From contig NZ_JACYXC010000001.1 of the NCBI RefSeq assembly GCF_016031615.1, forward strand, positions 5,456,001 through 5,520,000: a stretch of DNA of 64,000 nt, in the 5' to 3' direction. The notes under the pieces were generated by a model. That model was given only the letters and a program-made list of their open reading frames with translations, was not told the DNA's origin and searched no databases. The stretch's first letter is position 1. The number at the start of each line of letters is the position of its first letter. Shown piece by piece: positions 9,182 to 18,023 of the stretch. The position numbers and the translations under genes were made by a program. The DNA comes from Streptomyces pactum (lineage in GTDB: Bacteria > Actinomycetota > Actinomycetes > Streptomycetales > Streptomycetaceae).

Positions 9182-10179
9182 CGCGCTGCGCGGTCTACGG
9201 CACCGGGTCCTGGGGCACCGCCTTCGCCATGGTGCTGGCCGACGCCGGGTGCGAGGTGACCCTGTGGGGCCGCCGCGCCGAGGTCGCCCGGGAGATCAAC
9301 ACCGGCCGCACCAACCCCGACTACCTGCCCGGGGTCGAGCTGCCGCCGGCGGTCCGGGCCACCACCGACCCCGCCGAGGCCGCGGACGGCGCCGACTTCA
9401 CCGTCCTGACCGTCCCCTCCCAGACGCTCCGCGAGAACCTGGCCGCCTGGGCGCCGCTGCTGCCCGCCGACACCGTGCTGGTCTCCCTGATGAAGGGCGT
9501 GGAGCTGGGCACCGCCAAGCGGATGAGCGAGGTCATCGAGGAGGTCGCCCAGGCGTCCCCGGACCGGGTCGCGGTGCTCACCGGCCCCAACCTCGCCAAG
9601 GAAGTCGCCGCCCGGCAACCCGCCGCCGCGGTCGTCGCCTGCCGGGACGAGAGCGTGGCGGTACGCCTCCAGTCCGCCTGCCACACCTCCTACTTCCGCC
9701 CCTACACCAACACCGACGTGGTCGGCTGCGAGCTGGGCGGCGCGGTGAAGAACGTCATCGCGCTCGCGGTGGGCATCGCCGGCGGCATGGGGCTGGGCGA
9801 CAACGCCAAGGCGTCCCTGATCACCCGCGGGCTGGCGGAGACCACCCGGCTGGGACTGGCGATGGGCGCCGACGCGCACACCTTCGCGGGCCTGGCCGGC
9901 ATGGGCGACCTGGTCGCCACCTGCTCCTCGCCGCTGTCCCGGAACCACACCTTCGGCGCCAACCTGGGCCGCGGCATGACGCTGGAGGAGACCATCGCGG
10001 TCACCCGGCAGACCGCCGAGGGCGTCAAGTCCTGCGAGTCGGTGCTCGATCTGGCCCGGCGGTACGGCGTCGACATGCCGATCACCGAGACCGTGGTGGA
10101 CATCGTCCACGACGGCAAGCCCCCGCTGGTGGCCCTCAAGGAGCTGATGGCGCGCAGCGCCAAGCCCGAGCGGCACTGA
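9178..10179 (+). CDS. gpsA: NAD(P)-dependent glycerol-3-phosphate dehydrogenase
   Basis: 333 aa. The Rossmann motif YGTGSWGTAFA is at the N-terminus. Also seen are LTGPNLAKEVA, the catalytic-lysine region GGAVKNVIALAVGI and NAKASLITRGLAE. It reduces dihydroxyacetone phosphate to sn-glycerol 3-phosphate for phospholipid synthesis. The GTG start at 9178 is embedded in the plsC stop (GTGA). Confidence 0.96.
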   Translation: MTRCAVYGTGSWGTAFAMVLADAGCEVTLWGRRAEVAREINTGRTNPDYLPGVELPPAVRATTDPAEAADGADFTVLTVPSQTLRENLAAWAPLLPADTVLVSLMKGVELGTAKRMSEVIEEVAQASPDRVAVLTGPNLAKEVAARQPAAAVVACRDESVAVRLQSACHTSYFRPYTNTDVVGCELGGAVKNVIALAVGIAGGMGLGDNAKASLITRGLAETTRLGLAMGADAHTFAGLAGMGDLVATCSSPLSRNHTFGANLGRGMTLEETIAVTRQTAEGVKSCESVLDLARRYGVDMPITETVVDIVHDGKPPLVALKELMARSAKPERH

Positions 10180-10200
10180 CCCGGCGGACCGACCGCAAGG

Positions 10201-10206
10201 TAGTCT
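10201..10206 (+). promoter_or_regulatory. -10 hexamer for ddl
   Basis: TAGTCT ends 9 nt before ATG 10216, with CTGACC 19 nt upstream; implies a very short leader or none. Confidence 0.4.
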
Positions 10207-10215
10207 CAACCCGAT

Positions 10216-11391
10216 ATGAGCAGCGACACCACCACACCCAGCGTCCCCCAGCCGGCCGGGGGCGAGTCCGCCGGGCGCAAGCCGCGCGTCGCCGTCGTCT
10301 TCGGCGGGCGCAGCTCCGAGCACGCCATCTCCGTGGTCACCGCCGGTGCCGTGCTGGCCGCGATCGACCGGACGAAGTACGACGTCCTGCCCATCGGCAT
10401 CACCACCGACGGGCGCTGGGCGCTCACCGACGACGCCCCGGAGCGGATGGCCATCACCGACCGCCGGCTGCCCAGCGTCGCCGACCTCGCCGAATCGGCC
10501 GAGGGCAGCGTGCTGCTGCCGGTGGAGCCCGCCAGCCGCGAGGTGCTCTACAGCGAGCCGGGCAACGTGCCCAAGGTGCTCGGCGACGTGGACGTGGTCT
10601 TCCCCGTGCTGCACGGCCCGTACGGCGAGGACGGCACCCTCCAGGGGCTGCTGGAGCTCTCCGGCGTGCCCTACGTGGGCTCCGGCGTGCTGGCGTCCGC
10701 CGTCGGCATGGACAAGGAGTACATGAAGCGGGTGTTCCTCTCCTTCGGGCTGCCGGTCGGCCCGTACGAGGTGATCCGCGCCCGGGAGTGGGACCGGGAC
10801 CCGGCGGCGGCCCGGAAGAAGATCGTCGACTTCGCCGCCGACCACGGCTGGCCGGTCTTCGTCAAACCCGCCCGCGCCGGCTCCTCCATGGGCATCTCCA
10901 AGGTGGACTCGCTCGACGGGCTGGACGACGCGGTCGCCGAGGCCCGCCGCCACGATCCCAAGATCATCGTGGAGTCGCTGCTCCGCGGCCGGGAGATCGA
11001 GTGCGGGGTGCTGGAGTTCGAGGACGGCCCGCGCGCCAGCGTGCCGGCCGAGATCCCGCCCGTCACCGCGCACGACTTCTACGACTTCGAGGCCAAGTAC
11101 ATCGACTCGGCCGCCGGCATCGTGCCCGCCCCGCTGACCGCCGAGCAGACCGCCCGGGTCCAGGAGCTGGCCGTACGCGCCTTCGACGCGGTGTCCTGCG
11201 AGGGGCTGGTGCGCGCCGACTTCTTCCTCGGCGAGGACGGCGAGTTCGTGATCAACGAGATCAACACCCTGCCGGGGTTCACGCCCATCTCGATGTACCC
11301 GCGCATGTGGCAGGAGAGCGGCGTGAGCTACCCGGAGCTGGTCGACCGGCTGATCCAGGCCGCGCTGCGGCGCAGCACCGGGCTGCGCTGA
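10216..11391 (+). CDS. ddl: D-alanine--D-alanine ligase
   Basis: 391 aa. ATP-grasp enzyme that makes the D-Ala-D-Ala dipeptide of peptidoglycan precursors. Motifs include VAVVFGGRSSEHAISV (N-terminal loop), PVLHGPYGEDGTLQGLL, PVFVKPARAGSSMGISKV (ATP), GLVRADFFLGEDGEFVINEINTLPG (metal-binding Asp, Glu, Asn). The ~20-residue N-terminal extension before the first strand is typical of Streptomyces Ddl. Probably leaderless. Confidence 0.96.
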   Translation: MSSDTTTPSVPQPAGGESAGRKPRVAVVFGGRSSEHAISVVTAGAVLAAIDRTKYDVLPIGITTDGRWALTDDAPERMAITDRRLPSVADLAESAEGSVLLPVEPASREVLYSEPGNVPKVLGDVDVVFPVLHGPYGEDGTLQGLLELSGVPYVGSGVLASAVGMDKEYMKRVFLSFGLPVGPYEVIRAREWDRDPAAARKKIVDFAADHGWPVFVKPARAGSSMGISKVDSLDGLDDAVAEARRHDPKIIVESLLRGREIECGVLEFEDGPRASVPAEIPPVTAHDFYDFEAKYIDSAAGIVPAPLTAEQTARVQELAVRAFDAVSCEGLVRADFFLGEDGEFVINEINTLPGFTPISMYPRMWQESGVSYPELVDRLIQAALRRSTGLR

Positions 11392-11999
11392 CGCCCGCGG
11401 GCGCGCCGGACCGGCGGGCGGCCGGACACCGGGGACGGGCCTTCGCGGCGACCGTGCCCGCGAGGCCCCCGCAGGCCCCGGGAAGGCGGGCGGGCCGGGC
11501 GGCAGGCCGTCCAGTGGCACCCCGCCCCGTACGGACGGGGTGAGCCCGCCACCGCGGTGACGGCGCCACGGCCGCGCCACGGCCTCGGCCGCTGGCGATG
11601 GTCATGGCCGGCGACGACGGCGGTGGCCGGCGTGAGGGCTGCGGTTCCGGTCGGGGCGCGCGGGGCTGCGGTGAGGCGGTGGCGGCCGGTCACGCTCCCC
11701 GGCGGGCCGGGCGGGGTTGGTTGTGGCGTCACCCGGCGGTGGCGCGGTCGCCCGGGGCGCCGCGGCGGGCCGGCGCCGGTCCGCTCCCCGCGGAGGCGGC
11801 CCGCCACCCGGCGGTGCCGTGCGCTTCCGGTGGTGGCGTGGCCTCCCGGCGGTGCCGGGTCCCGGCCCCCGCGGCGGGCCCGGGACCCGCGCGGGACGGG
11901 CGCCGGAGGCACACCGGGCGCACGTCCGGGCCCGGTACGGACCGCCGCCCGGTGCGGCCGGCCGCCCGGGCGTCGTGCCCGCCGGCCGGCCGCACCGGG
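11392..11999. other. Non-coding region between ddl and the Lrp-like gene
   Basis: About 600 nt without a recognisable gene; open frames on both strands give only R/P/G-rich translations. A hairpin at 11518-11542 (CACCCCG...CGGGGTG) may be a weak bidirectional terminator for the two convergent genes. Confidence 0.5.
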
Positions 12000-12233
12000 T
12001 CAGAGGTGCACGACCGGACAGGTCAGCGTGCGCGTGATGCCTTCCACCTGCTGGACCTTGGCGACCACCATGCGGCCGAGCTCGTCCACGGTGTCGGCCT
12101 GGGCGCGCACGATCACGTCGTACGGCCCGGTGACGTCCTCGGCCTGGATCACCCCCGGGATTCCGGCGATGATTTCGGCCACGGTCGAGGCCCTGCCGAC
12201 CTCGGTCTGGATCAGGATGTACGCCTGTACCAC
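12000..12233 (-). CDS. Standalone Lrp/AsnC effector (RAM) domain protein
   Basis: 77 aa from GTG 12233 with SD ggagg at 12238-12242 (minus strand); earlier starts would add an arginine/proline tail. It contains only the alpha-beta sandwich of Lrp/AsnC proteins (VQAYILIQTEVG, GVIQAEDVTGPYDVIVRA, VEGITRTLTCPVV) and no DNA-binding HTH. Such proteins bind amino acids as oligomers. Whether it partners a full-length Lrp is unknown. Divergent from thiL. Confidence 0.88.
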   Translation of the reverse strand: MVQAYILIQTEVGRASTVAEIIAGIPGVIQAEDVTGPYDVIVRAQADTVDELGRMVVAKVQQVEGITRTLTCPVVHL

Positions 12234-12490
12234 GGAACCTCCAGGGCGGCGACGAGGATCATGTGGGGAGAAGGGACGCCACGGTACCGCGTCGCCGAGC
12301 GGTGCGGGGAGACCGCGACCCCCGCCCGGCGCGGCGGGCCGGACCGCGGCGCGCGGGACCATGTGCCGAGGAGGTGGTCGGCATGCCGCACACTCTTGGC
12401 GGGGGACGGTGCCGGGAGCGGCTCCGCGGCAACGGGCCGGGCCCCGGAGACGGCGAAGCCGAGGACACCAACACCGTGAGGAGAAGCGCA

Positions 12491-13459
12491 GTGAGAGGCA
12501 CCGTGGGCGAGCTGGGGGAGTTCGGGCTCATCAGAGAACTGACCTCGCGGCTCACCACCACCCGGGCGGTACGGCTGGGACCCGGTGACGACGCCGCGGT
12601 GGTCGCCGCGCCGGACCGCAGGGTCGTGGCCAGCACCGATGTGCTGCTGGAGGGGCGGCACTTCCGCCGCGACTGGTCCACCGCCTACGACGTGGGCCGC
12701 AAGGCCGCGGCCCAGAACCTCGCCGACATCGCGGCGATGGGGGCGGTGCCCACCGCGCTGCTGCTGGGCCTGGTGGTCCCCGCGGACCTCCCCGCCACCT
12801 GGCCCAACGAGCTGATGGACGGGCTGCGCGACGAGTGCCAGGTGGCCGGCGCCGCGGTGGTCGGCGGCGACGTGGTCCGCGGCGACACCATCACCGTGGC
12901 GATCACCGCCCTGGGCGATCTGCGGAACCAGGATCCGGTCACCCGTTCCGGCGCCCAGCCGGGCGACGTGGTGGCGGTCACCGGCTGGCTGGGCTGGTCG
13001 GCGGCCGGACACGCGGTGCTCGCCCGCGGGTTCCGGTCCCCCCGCGCCTTCGTGGAGGCACACCGCCGCCCGGAGCCGCCGTACCACGCGGGTCCCGCCG
13101 CCGCCGGGCTCGGCGCCACCGCGATGACCGACGTCAGCGACGGCCTGGTCGCCGACCTCGGCCACATCGCGGAGGCGAGCAAGGTCCGCATCGACCTGCG
13201 CTCCGGCGACATCGACATCCCCTCGCAGATGTCCGACATCGCCCAGGCGGTGGGCGTGGACCCGCTCCAGTGGGTGCTCAACGGCGGGGAGGACCACGCC
13301 ATCGTGGCCACCTTCCCGCCGGACGTGAAGCTGCCCGCCCGCTGGAAGGTGATCGGCGAGGTGCTCAACCCCTCGGCGCTGCCCCACGTGACGGTCGACG
13401 GGGCGCCGTGGACCCACGGCGGCTGGGACCACTTCGGGGAGGGGACGGGCGCCGAGTAG
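12491..13459 (+). CDS. thiL: Thiamine-monophosphate kinase
   Basis: 322 aa from GTG 12491 (SD aggaga at 12478-12483; an in-frame GTG also lies at 12503). AIR-synthase/PurM-like fold: GELGEFGLIREL at the N-terminus, LGPGDDAAVV (Mg/ATP-binding aspartates), AQNLADIAAMGAVPTALLLG, VGGDVVRGD and TDVSDGLVADLGHIA. Phosphorylates thiamine monophosphate to the cofactor thiamine pyrophosphate. thiD follows 10 nt later, but the thiL stop codon is part of a good -10 for thiD. Confidence 0.95.
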   Translation: MRGTVGELGEFGLIRELTSRLTTTRAVRLGPGDDAAVVAAPDRRVVASTDVLLEGRHFRRDWSTAYDVGRKAAAQNLADIAAMGAVPTALLLGLVVPADLPATWPNELMDGLRDECQVAGAAVVGGDVVRGDTITVAITALGDLRNQDPVTRSGAQPGDVVAVTGWLGWSAAGHAVLARGFRSPRAFVEAHRRPEPPYHAGPAAAGLGATAMTDVSDGLVADLGHIAEASKVRIDLRSGDIDIPSQMSDIAQAVGVDPLQWVLNGGEDHAIVATFPPDVKLPARWKVIGEVLNPSALPHVTVDGAPWTHGGWDHFGEGTGAE

Positions 13460-13462
13460 ATT
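13457..13462 (+). promoter_or_regulatory. -10 hexamer for thiD overlapping the thiL stop
   Basis: TAGATT; its TAG is the thiL stop codon. It ends 7 nt before ATG 13470 with no SD between, which suggests a leaderless thiD transcript in addition to thiL readthrough. Confidence 0.45.
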
Positions 13463-13469
13463 CGGCGCC

Positions 13470-14471
13470 ATGCCGCACATACCCGCGCCCGGGGCGCCGC
13501 ACCCGCGCGACCTGCCGCCGTCGCCCTCCGCCGACCAGCCCTCCGGCGCGCCCGGGGGCCGGCCGTCCGGTGTGCCGGGGGACCGGCCGTCCGGCGCGTC
13601 CCCGGACCTGCCGTCCGGTGCGTCCGGCGGGCGCCCGCCGCACCCGCCGTGTGTCCTCACCGTCGCCGGATCCGACTCCGGGGGCGGTGCGGGCATCCAG
13701 GCCGACCTGAAGACGATGCTGGCGCTCGGCGTCCACGGGATGAGCGTGCTCACCGCGGTGACCGCGCAGAACTCGCTGGGTGTGCAGGGGGCCTGGGAGC
13801 TGCCCGCGGAGGCGGTGCGTGCCCAGTTCCGCAGCGTCGTGGACGACATCGGCGTCCAGGCGGTGAAGACCGGGATGCTCGCCTCCGCCGAACTGGTGGA
13901 GACCGTCGCCGGGCTGCTCGCCGGGCTGACCGTGCCGGTGGTGGTGGACCCGGTGGGCGTCTCCAAGCACGGCGATCCGCTGCTGGCCGCCGAGGCGCTC
14001 GGCGTGGTCCGCACCGCCCTGCTGCCGACCGCCACCGTCGCCACCCCCAACCTCGACGAGGTGGCCCAGCTGACGGGCGTGCGGGTGACCGGGGAGGACG
14101 ACATGCGGCGGGCCGCCGAGGCGGTCCTCGGCCACGGTCCGCGCTGGGTGCTGATCAAGGGCGGCCACCTGCCCGCGGACGCCGCGGGCCGGGCGGACGC
14201 CGGGCCGGGCCACGGCGCCGGGGAGGCCGTCGACCTGCTCACCGACGGCGGTACGGAGCACTGGCTGCGGGCCCCCCGCCACGACAACCGGCACACCCAC
14301 GGCACCGGCTGCACCCTCGCCAGCGCCATCGCCGCCCACCTGGCCCGGGGCCTGGCGGTGCCGGAGGCGGTACGTGCGGCCAAGGAGTACGTCACCGGAG
14401 CCATCGCGGCCGGCTTCGCGCTCGGCGCGGGCATCGGGCCGGTCGATCACGGCTGGCGGCTGCGCGGCTGA
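13470..14471 (+). CDS. thiD: Hydroxymethylpyrimidine / phosphomethylpyrimidine kinase with disordered N-tail
   Basis: 333 aa. Residues ~62-333 are a full ribokinase-fold ThiD: VAGSDSGGGAGIQADLKT, VTAQNSLGVQG, VKTGMLASAE, VVDPVGVSKHGD and the anion-hole DNRHTHGTGCTLASAIAAHL. It phosphorylates HMP twice for thiamine. The first ~60 residues are an unusual low-complexity tail with repeated PSGAP/DRPSG units (about 11-residue spacing, 13520-13640) absent from most ThiD proteins. A start at a later codon would remove it but none has an SD. Confidence 0.93.
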   Translation: MPHIPAPGAPHPRDLPPSPSADQPSGAPGGRPSGVPGDRPSGASPDLPSGASGGRPPHPPCVLTVAGSDSGGGAGIQADLKTMLALGVHGMSVLTAVTAQNSLGVQGAWELPAEAVRAQFRSVVDDIGVQAVKTGMLASAELVETVAGLLAGLTVPVVVDPVGVSKHGDPLLAAEALGVVRTALLPTATVATPNLDEVAQLTGVRVTGEDDMRRAAEAVLGHGPRWVLIKGGHLPADAAGRADAGPGHGAGEAVDLLTDGGTEHWLRAPRHDNRHTHGTGCTLASAIAAHLARGLAVPEAVRAAKEYVTGAIAAGFALGAGIGPVDHGWRLRG

Positions 14472-14771
14472 GGCCCGGGCCCCGGCCCGTGCAGTGTGCC
14501 GCGCTCCCCGGTGCGGTGGCGCGGCCGTGCGGACCGTACGGAAGGGGCTGCACAGGCCGCCGTTCGTACCGGGTGGGGCGGCGGGCCGGGCGGTTCCCCG
14601 GGGCCGCCCGGGCCCGGGCCGAGGACCTGCCCCGGACCGAAGGTCTCCGACCCCGGGCGGGGCCTCAGCCGGACCCGGGCGCGACGAGGGGGCGGCCGGC
14701 GGGCCCGCACCGGCCGGGCAGGGACGGACGGCCGCCCGAAGAACCGGGCGCGGACACCCGGGCATGCGTAA
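14472..14771. other. Non-coding spacer thiD-rpmB (convergent)
   Basis: GC-rich DNA without a recognisable gene; the rpmB terminator is at its right end. Confidence 0.5.
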
Positions 14772-14799
14772 AAGCCGGCCCACCGAGGTGGACCGGCTT
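14772..14799 (-). terminator. rpmB terminator
   Basis: 13-bp stem with one mismatch (minus strand aagccggtccacc / ggtgggccggctt), followed on the minus strand by TTAC after the stem's own TT: a T-tract rare in this window. It lies 83 nt after the rpmB stop. Confidence 0.8.
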
Positions 14800-14881
14800 C
14801 GACGACCGGAGGGCTGCGCCACGACGAATCCGTCGCACGCGAGACCGGCTCATCCCCGCCCGGGGCGGGGAGACCGTCCGC

Positions 14882-15067
14882 TTAGCGCGAGACCTTGCCG
14901 GCCTTGATGCACGAGGTGCAGACGTTGAGCCGCTTCGGCGTCCGCCCGACCACAGCACGCACCGTCTGGATGTTGGGGTTCCAACGACGGCGAGTGCGGC
15001 GGTGCGAGTGCGAAATGTTGTTGCCGAAGCCCGGCCCCTTGCCGCAGACGTCGCAGTTGGCAGCCAC
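14882..15067 (-). CDS. rpmB: 50S ribosomal protein L28 (zinc-binding form)
   Basis: 61 aa from GTG 15067, with SD GGAGTGA upstream. The N-terminal CDVCG and C-terminal CTSC pairs form a zinc ribbon, so this is the C+ paralogue. Streptomyces also encode cysteine-free L28 under Zur control; C+ forms are used when zinc is sufficient. Core motifs GPGFGNNISHSHRRTRR and RRWNPNIQTVRA fit L28. Confidence 0.95.
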   Translation of the reverse strand: MAANCDVCGKGPGFGNNISHSHRRTRRRWNPNIQTVRAVVGRTPKRLNVCTSCIKAGKVSR

Positions 15068-15183
15068 GGGTCACTCCAAAGACTTCAGATACACGTACGG
15101 TGAAACCCCGGCGTGCCAGGATCGTGAACGACCGGCGTTGCCAGGGGGAACAGACCCGATTCGCATCGGGCAACCGGAGCAGC

Positions 15184-15189
15184 ATACTA
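15184..15189 (-). promoter_or_regulatory. Candidate rpmB -10
   Basis: TAGTAT on the minus strand, about 117 nt before the rpmB start; the -35 (GTTTCG at 17 nt) is weak. Confidence 0.35.
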
Positions 15190-15363
15190 CGGCTGCTTCC
15201 GTACTCCGAAACTACCATGAGCGGCCCGTACGCCGCCGGGCGGGCCGCCCCGGCACCCCGGCCCGCAGACGGGACCGCGGGGCCGGACTACCCTGCGGTG
15301 GGCCGCCCCGGCCGTTCACCGCACCCACCCGCGGTGTTTCTTCGCACTCCAGGAGGGAGCAAG

Positions 15364-17358
15364 GTGCCGCACACTCCCCCCGACCCCGGTCCCGGCTTCG
15401 GGCACCCCTTGGACGCCGTCGCGGTACGCACCTGGTGCGGGCTGGCGCTGGAGGCGCTCGGCCGGGCCCGCGAGGACATCGACGCCATCAACGTCTATCC
15501 GGTCGCCGACGGGGACACCGGCACCAACCTCTACCTGACCACCGAGTCCGCCGCACACGCCGTCGACGCGGTCTTCAACGGCCACACCGCCTCCGGCGCC
15601 GCCTCCCGTCCCACCCTGGGGGAGGCGGTACGGGCCATGGCCCACGGCGCGCTCATCGGCGCCCGCGGCAACTCCGGCACCATCCTGGCCCAGCTGCTGC
15701 GCGGGCTGGCCGACGTCCTGGTGGCCGGCCCCGGTGGCAGTGCCGCTCCCGGTGCCGGTCCGGACCACGGGGCGCGGGAGGACGCGCCCGCGACGGCCGG
15801 CGGCACCGGCCCGGCCCCGCGTCCGGTGGGCCGCCGGCCGGGCCCGCCTGACCCCCGAGCCTGCCCCAGGCCCCGGTCCGCCCCGGCCCCCGGGCCGCCG
15901 CGTACCGCCGAGGACCGTGCCGCCGACGCCCTCCGGCGAGGGCTGCGCAACGCCGTGCGGTCCGCCTACACCGCCGTGGCGCGCCCCGTGGAGGGCACCG
16001 TGCTCACCGTCGCCGCGGCCGCCGCCGACGCCGCCGGGCGGACCGGCGGGGACCGGCCGCGGTGGCCCGCGCCGCCTGGGACGGCGCCCGCGCCGCGCTG
16101 GCGGCCACCCGGGCCAGCTCGGCCCGCTCGGCCGCGCCGGGGTGGTGGACGCCGGGGGCTACGGACTGGTCGCGATACTCGGGGCGCTGGCCCAGGCCCT
16201 CTCCGGCGAGGTCCCCCGCCCCGCCCGCCCCGGACCACGGCCGGGTGACCGCCCCACCGGTCCGGACGCCACCGGCCCGGACGCCACTGCCCCGGACCCG
16301 GCCGCGCCGGCCCCCGCGGTGCCGCCCGCCACCGTTCCGGCCGCCGGGCCCGCGGCGGGTTGCGGCGCCGGGGACCACCTGGCCCCGGCCGGCCGCCGGC
16401 CCTGCCCGCGTCCGGTCCCGCCTTCGAGGTGATCTACCTGCTGGAGGCCGATGACGCGGCCGTCGCCCGGCTGCGCGACCGGCTCGACGCGCTCGGCGAC
16501 AGCCTGGTGGTGGTCGGCGGCGACGGGCTGTGGAACGTGCACGTCCACGTGGACGACGCGGGCGCGGCGGTGGAGGCCGGCATCCAGGCCGGCCGCCCGT
16601 ACCGCATCCGCATCACCCACTTCGGCAGCGCGCCGGACGCCGGCCGCGCCGGGACCGCCGCGCCGCACCCCGGGGGCCGGGCACCGGCGGAGCCGGCGGC
16701 GCGCGCGGTGGTCGCGGTGGTGCCGGGCGAGGGCCTGGCCGCCCTGTACACCGAGGCCGGTGCCACGGTGGTCGGCGCGGACCCGGGGGAGCCGCCCGCC
16801 AGCGGCGAACTGGTGGAGGCGGTGCGGCGCGCCCACGCCCGCGAGGTGGTGCTGCTGCCCAACGACGCGGCCCTGCGGCACACCGCCGCGGCCGCCGCCG
16901 AGCAGGCCCGGGGCGAAGGCGTCCGGGTGGCCCTGATCCCCACCCGGTCCCCGGTGCAGGGCATCGCCGCGCTCGCCGTGCACGAGCCGGGCCGCCGGTT
17001 CGACGAGGACGTGGTCACCATGACGGCCGCGGCGGGCGCCACCCGCCACGCCGAACTCGCCGTGGCCGAGCACGAGTCGTGGACCACGGCCGGGGTCTGC
17101 CAGGCCGGCGACGTGCTCGGCCTGATCGACGGCGACGTGGCCGTGATCCGGCCCGACGTCCCCACCGCCGCCCGGGCGGTGCTGGACCGGATGCTCGCGG
17201 CCGGCGGCGAGATGGTCACCCTGGTGCTCGGCGCGGGTGTCGCCGACGGGGTGGCCACGGAGCTGGAGGAGCACGTACGGCGCAGGTACCTCGCCGTGGA
17301 CACCGTGGTCTACCGGGGCGGGCAGCACGGCGTACCGCTGATCATCGGCGTGGAGTGA
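15364..17358 (+). pseudogene. DAK/FakA-like kinase gene, split by three frameshifts in this sequence
   Basis: Starts at GTG 15364 with SD aggaggg at 15351-15357. The DhaL-like domain is clear (AINVYPVADGDTGTNLYLT, GALIGARGNSGTILAQLLRG), with a ~60-aa proline-rich insert. The coding frame then changes three times: near 16056, at the CC run 16114-16115 (one more C would restore ATRAQLGPLGRAGVVDAGG) and between about 16380 and 16410. The last frame runs to TGA 17358 and encodes the FakA C-terminal part (VIYLLEADD, VVVGGDGLWNVHVH). Each shift equals one missing base, so adding three bases gives one ~665-aa protein. Homologous genes sit between rpmB and recG in Streptomyces. It is either real decay or three sequence errors. 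Confidence 0.75.
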
Positions 17359-18023
17359 CCCACCGGACCGCCTTCCCCGGCCCCGGCCGCCTCCCCGGTC
17401 CCGGCCGCCATCTCGGCCCCGGCCGCCTCCGGGTCGCCGGTCCTGCCTCTCCCGGTTCGCCTTCCGACCCCTTCCCCGGCTCGCCGTCGGCCGCCCTTCC
17501 CCGTCTCCGGCCGCCGCACCCGGCCCCTCCGGCCACCCTGGCGTTCCGGCCGCACCCGCCGTCGCCCGACGCCCCCGCGTGCACGTGCCCCGGTCCTCCG
17601 TCACGGCCGGCGCGCCCCGCCGCCCACCGCTCGGTGCTCCTGTACCCCGTCCGCCCGCCCGGGCCCCGCGCCCTCCCGCGTCCCGGTCCCCGCCCGCCGG
17701 CATCCCGCCGTCCGCCGCCCGTACCCCCACATCCGGGCTTCCCGCCGCCCGTGGTCCCGGCCCGTCGTCCACCGCCGGCCCCACAACCTCCGCCGCTTGT
17801 GGTCCCGTCCCCATCCCCGGCGCGCATTGCGCCGCCCGCGGTCACCACCCCGCGCGTCCCGGCCCATCCCACCGCCCGCCCCCACAGCAGGGCCCACCGC
17901 CGCCCGGGGCCCGCCCCACCGCCGGCGCTCGCCACCCCGCGCGCGTCCCGGCGCAGCAGCCGCCCGGCCCGCCACCCCGTGGTGCCTGCGCCCGATGTCG
18001 CACCCGTGGTGTGCAATAAGAGC
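17359..18023. other. Non-coding, strongly C-biased spacer before recG
   Basis: About 665 nt with much more C than G on the plus strand and repeated CCCGGCCGCC-like words at the left end. The recG frame happens to stay open right through it (P/R-rich), but nothing resembles a protein domain. Confidence 0.5.

Noticed and set aside
9025..11580. 851-codon minus-strand open frame opposite plsC, gpsA and ddl
   Set aside because: It mirrors three clear genes; its H/G/R-rich translation fits the GC-rich antisense artefact and has no family features.
11557..12588. 343-codon plus-strand frame before thiL
   Set aside because: R/P/G-rich translation, overlaps the Lrp-like gene on the other strand, no SD or domain.
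15734..16432. Separate gene in the middle of the DAK locus
   Set aside because: Only its middle part matches the DAK domain, as a continuation of the neighbouring frames; it is a frameshift segment.
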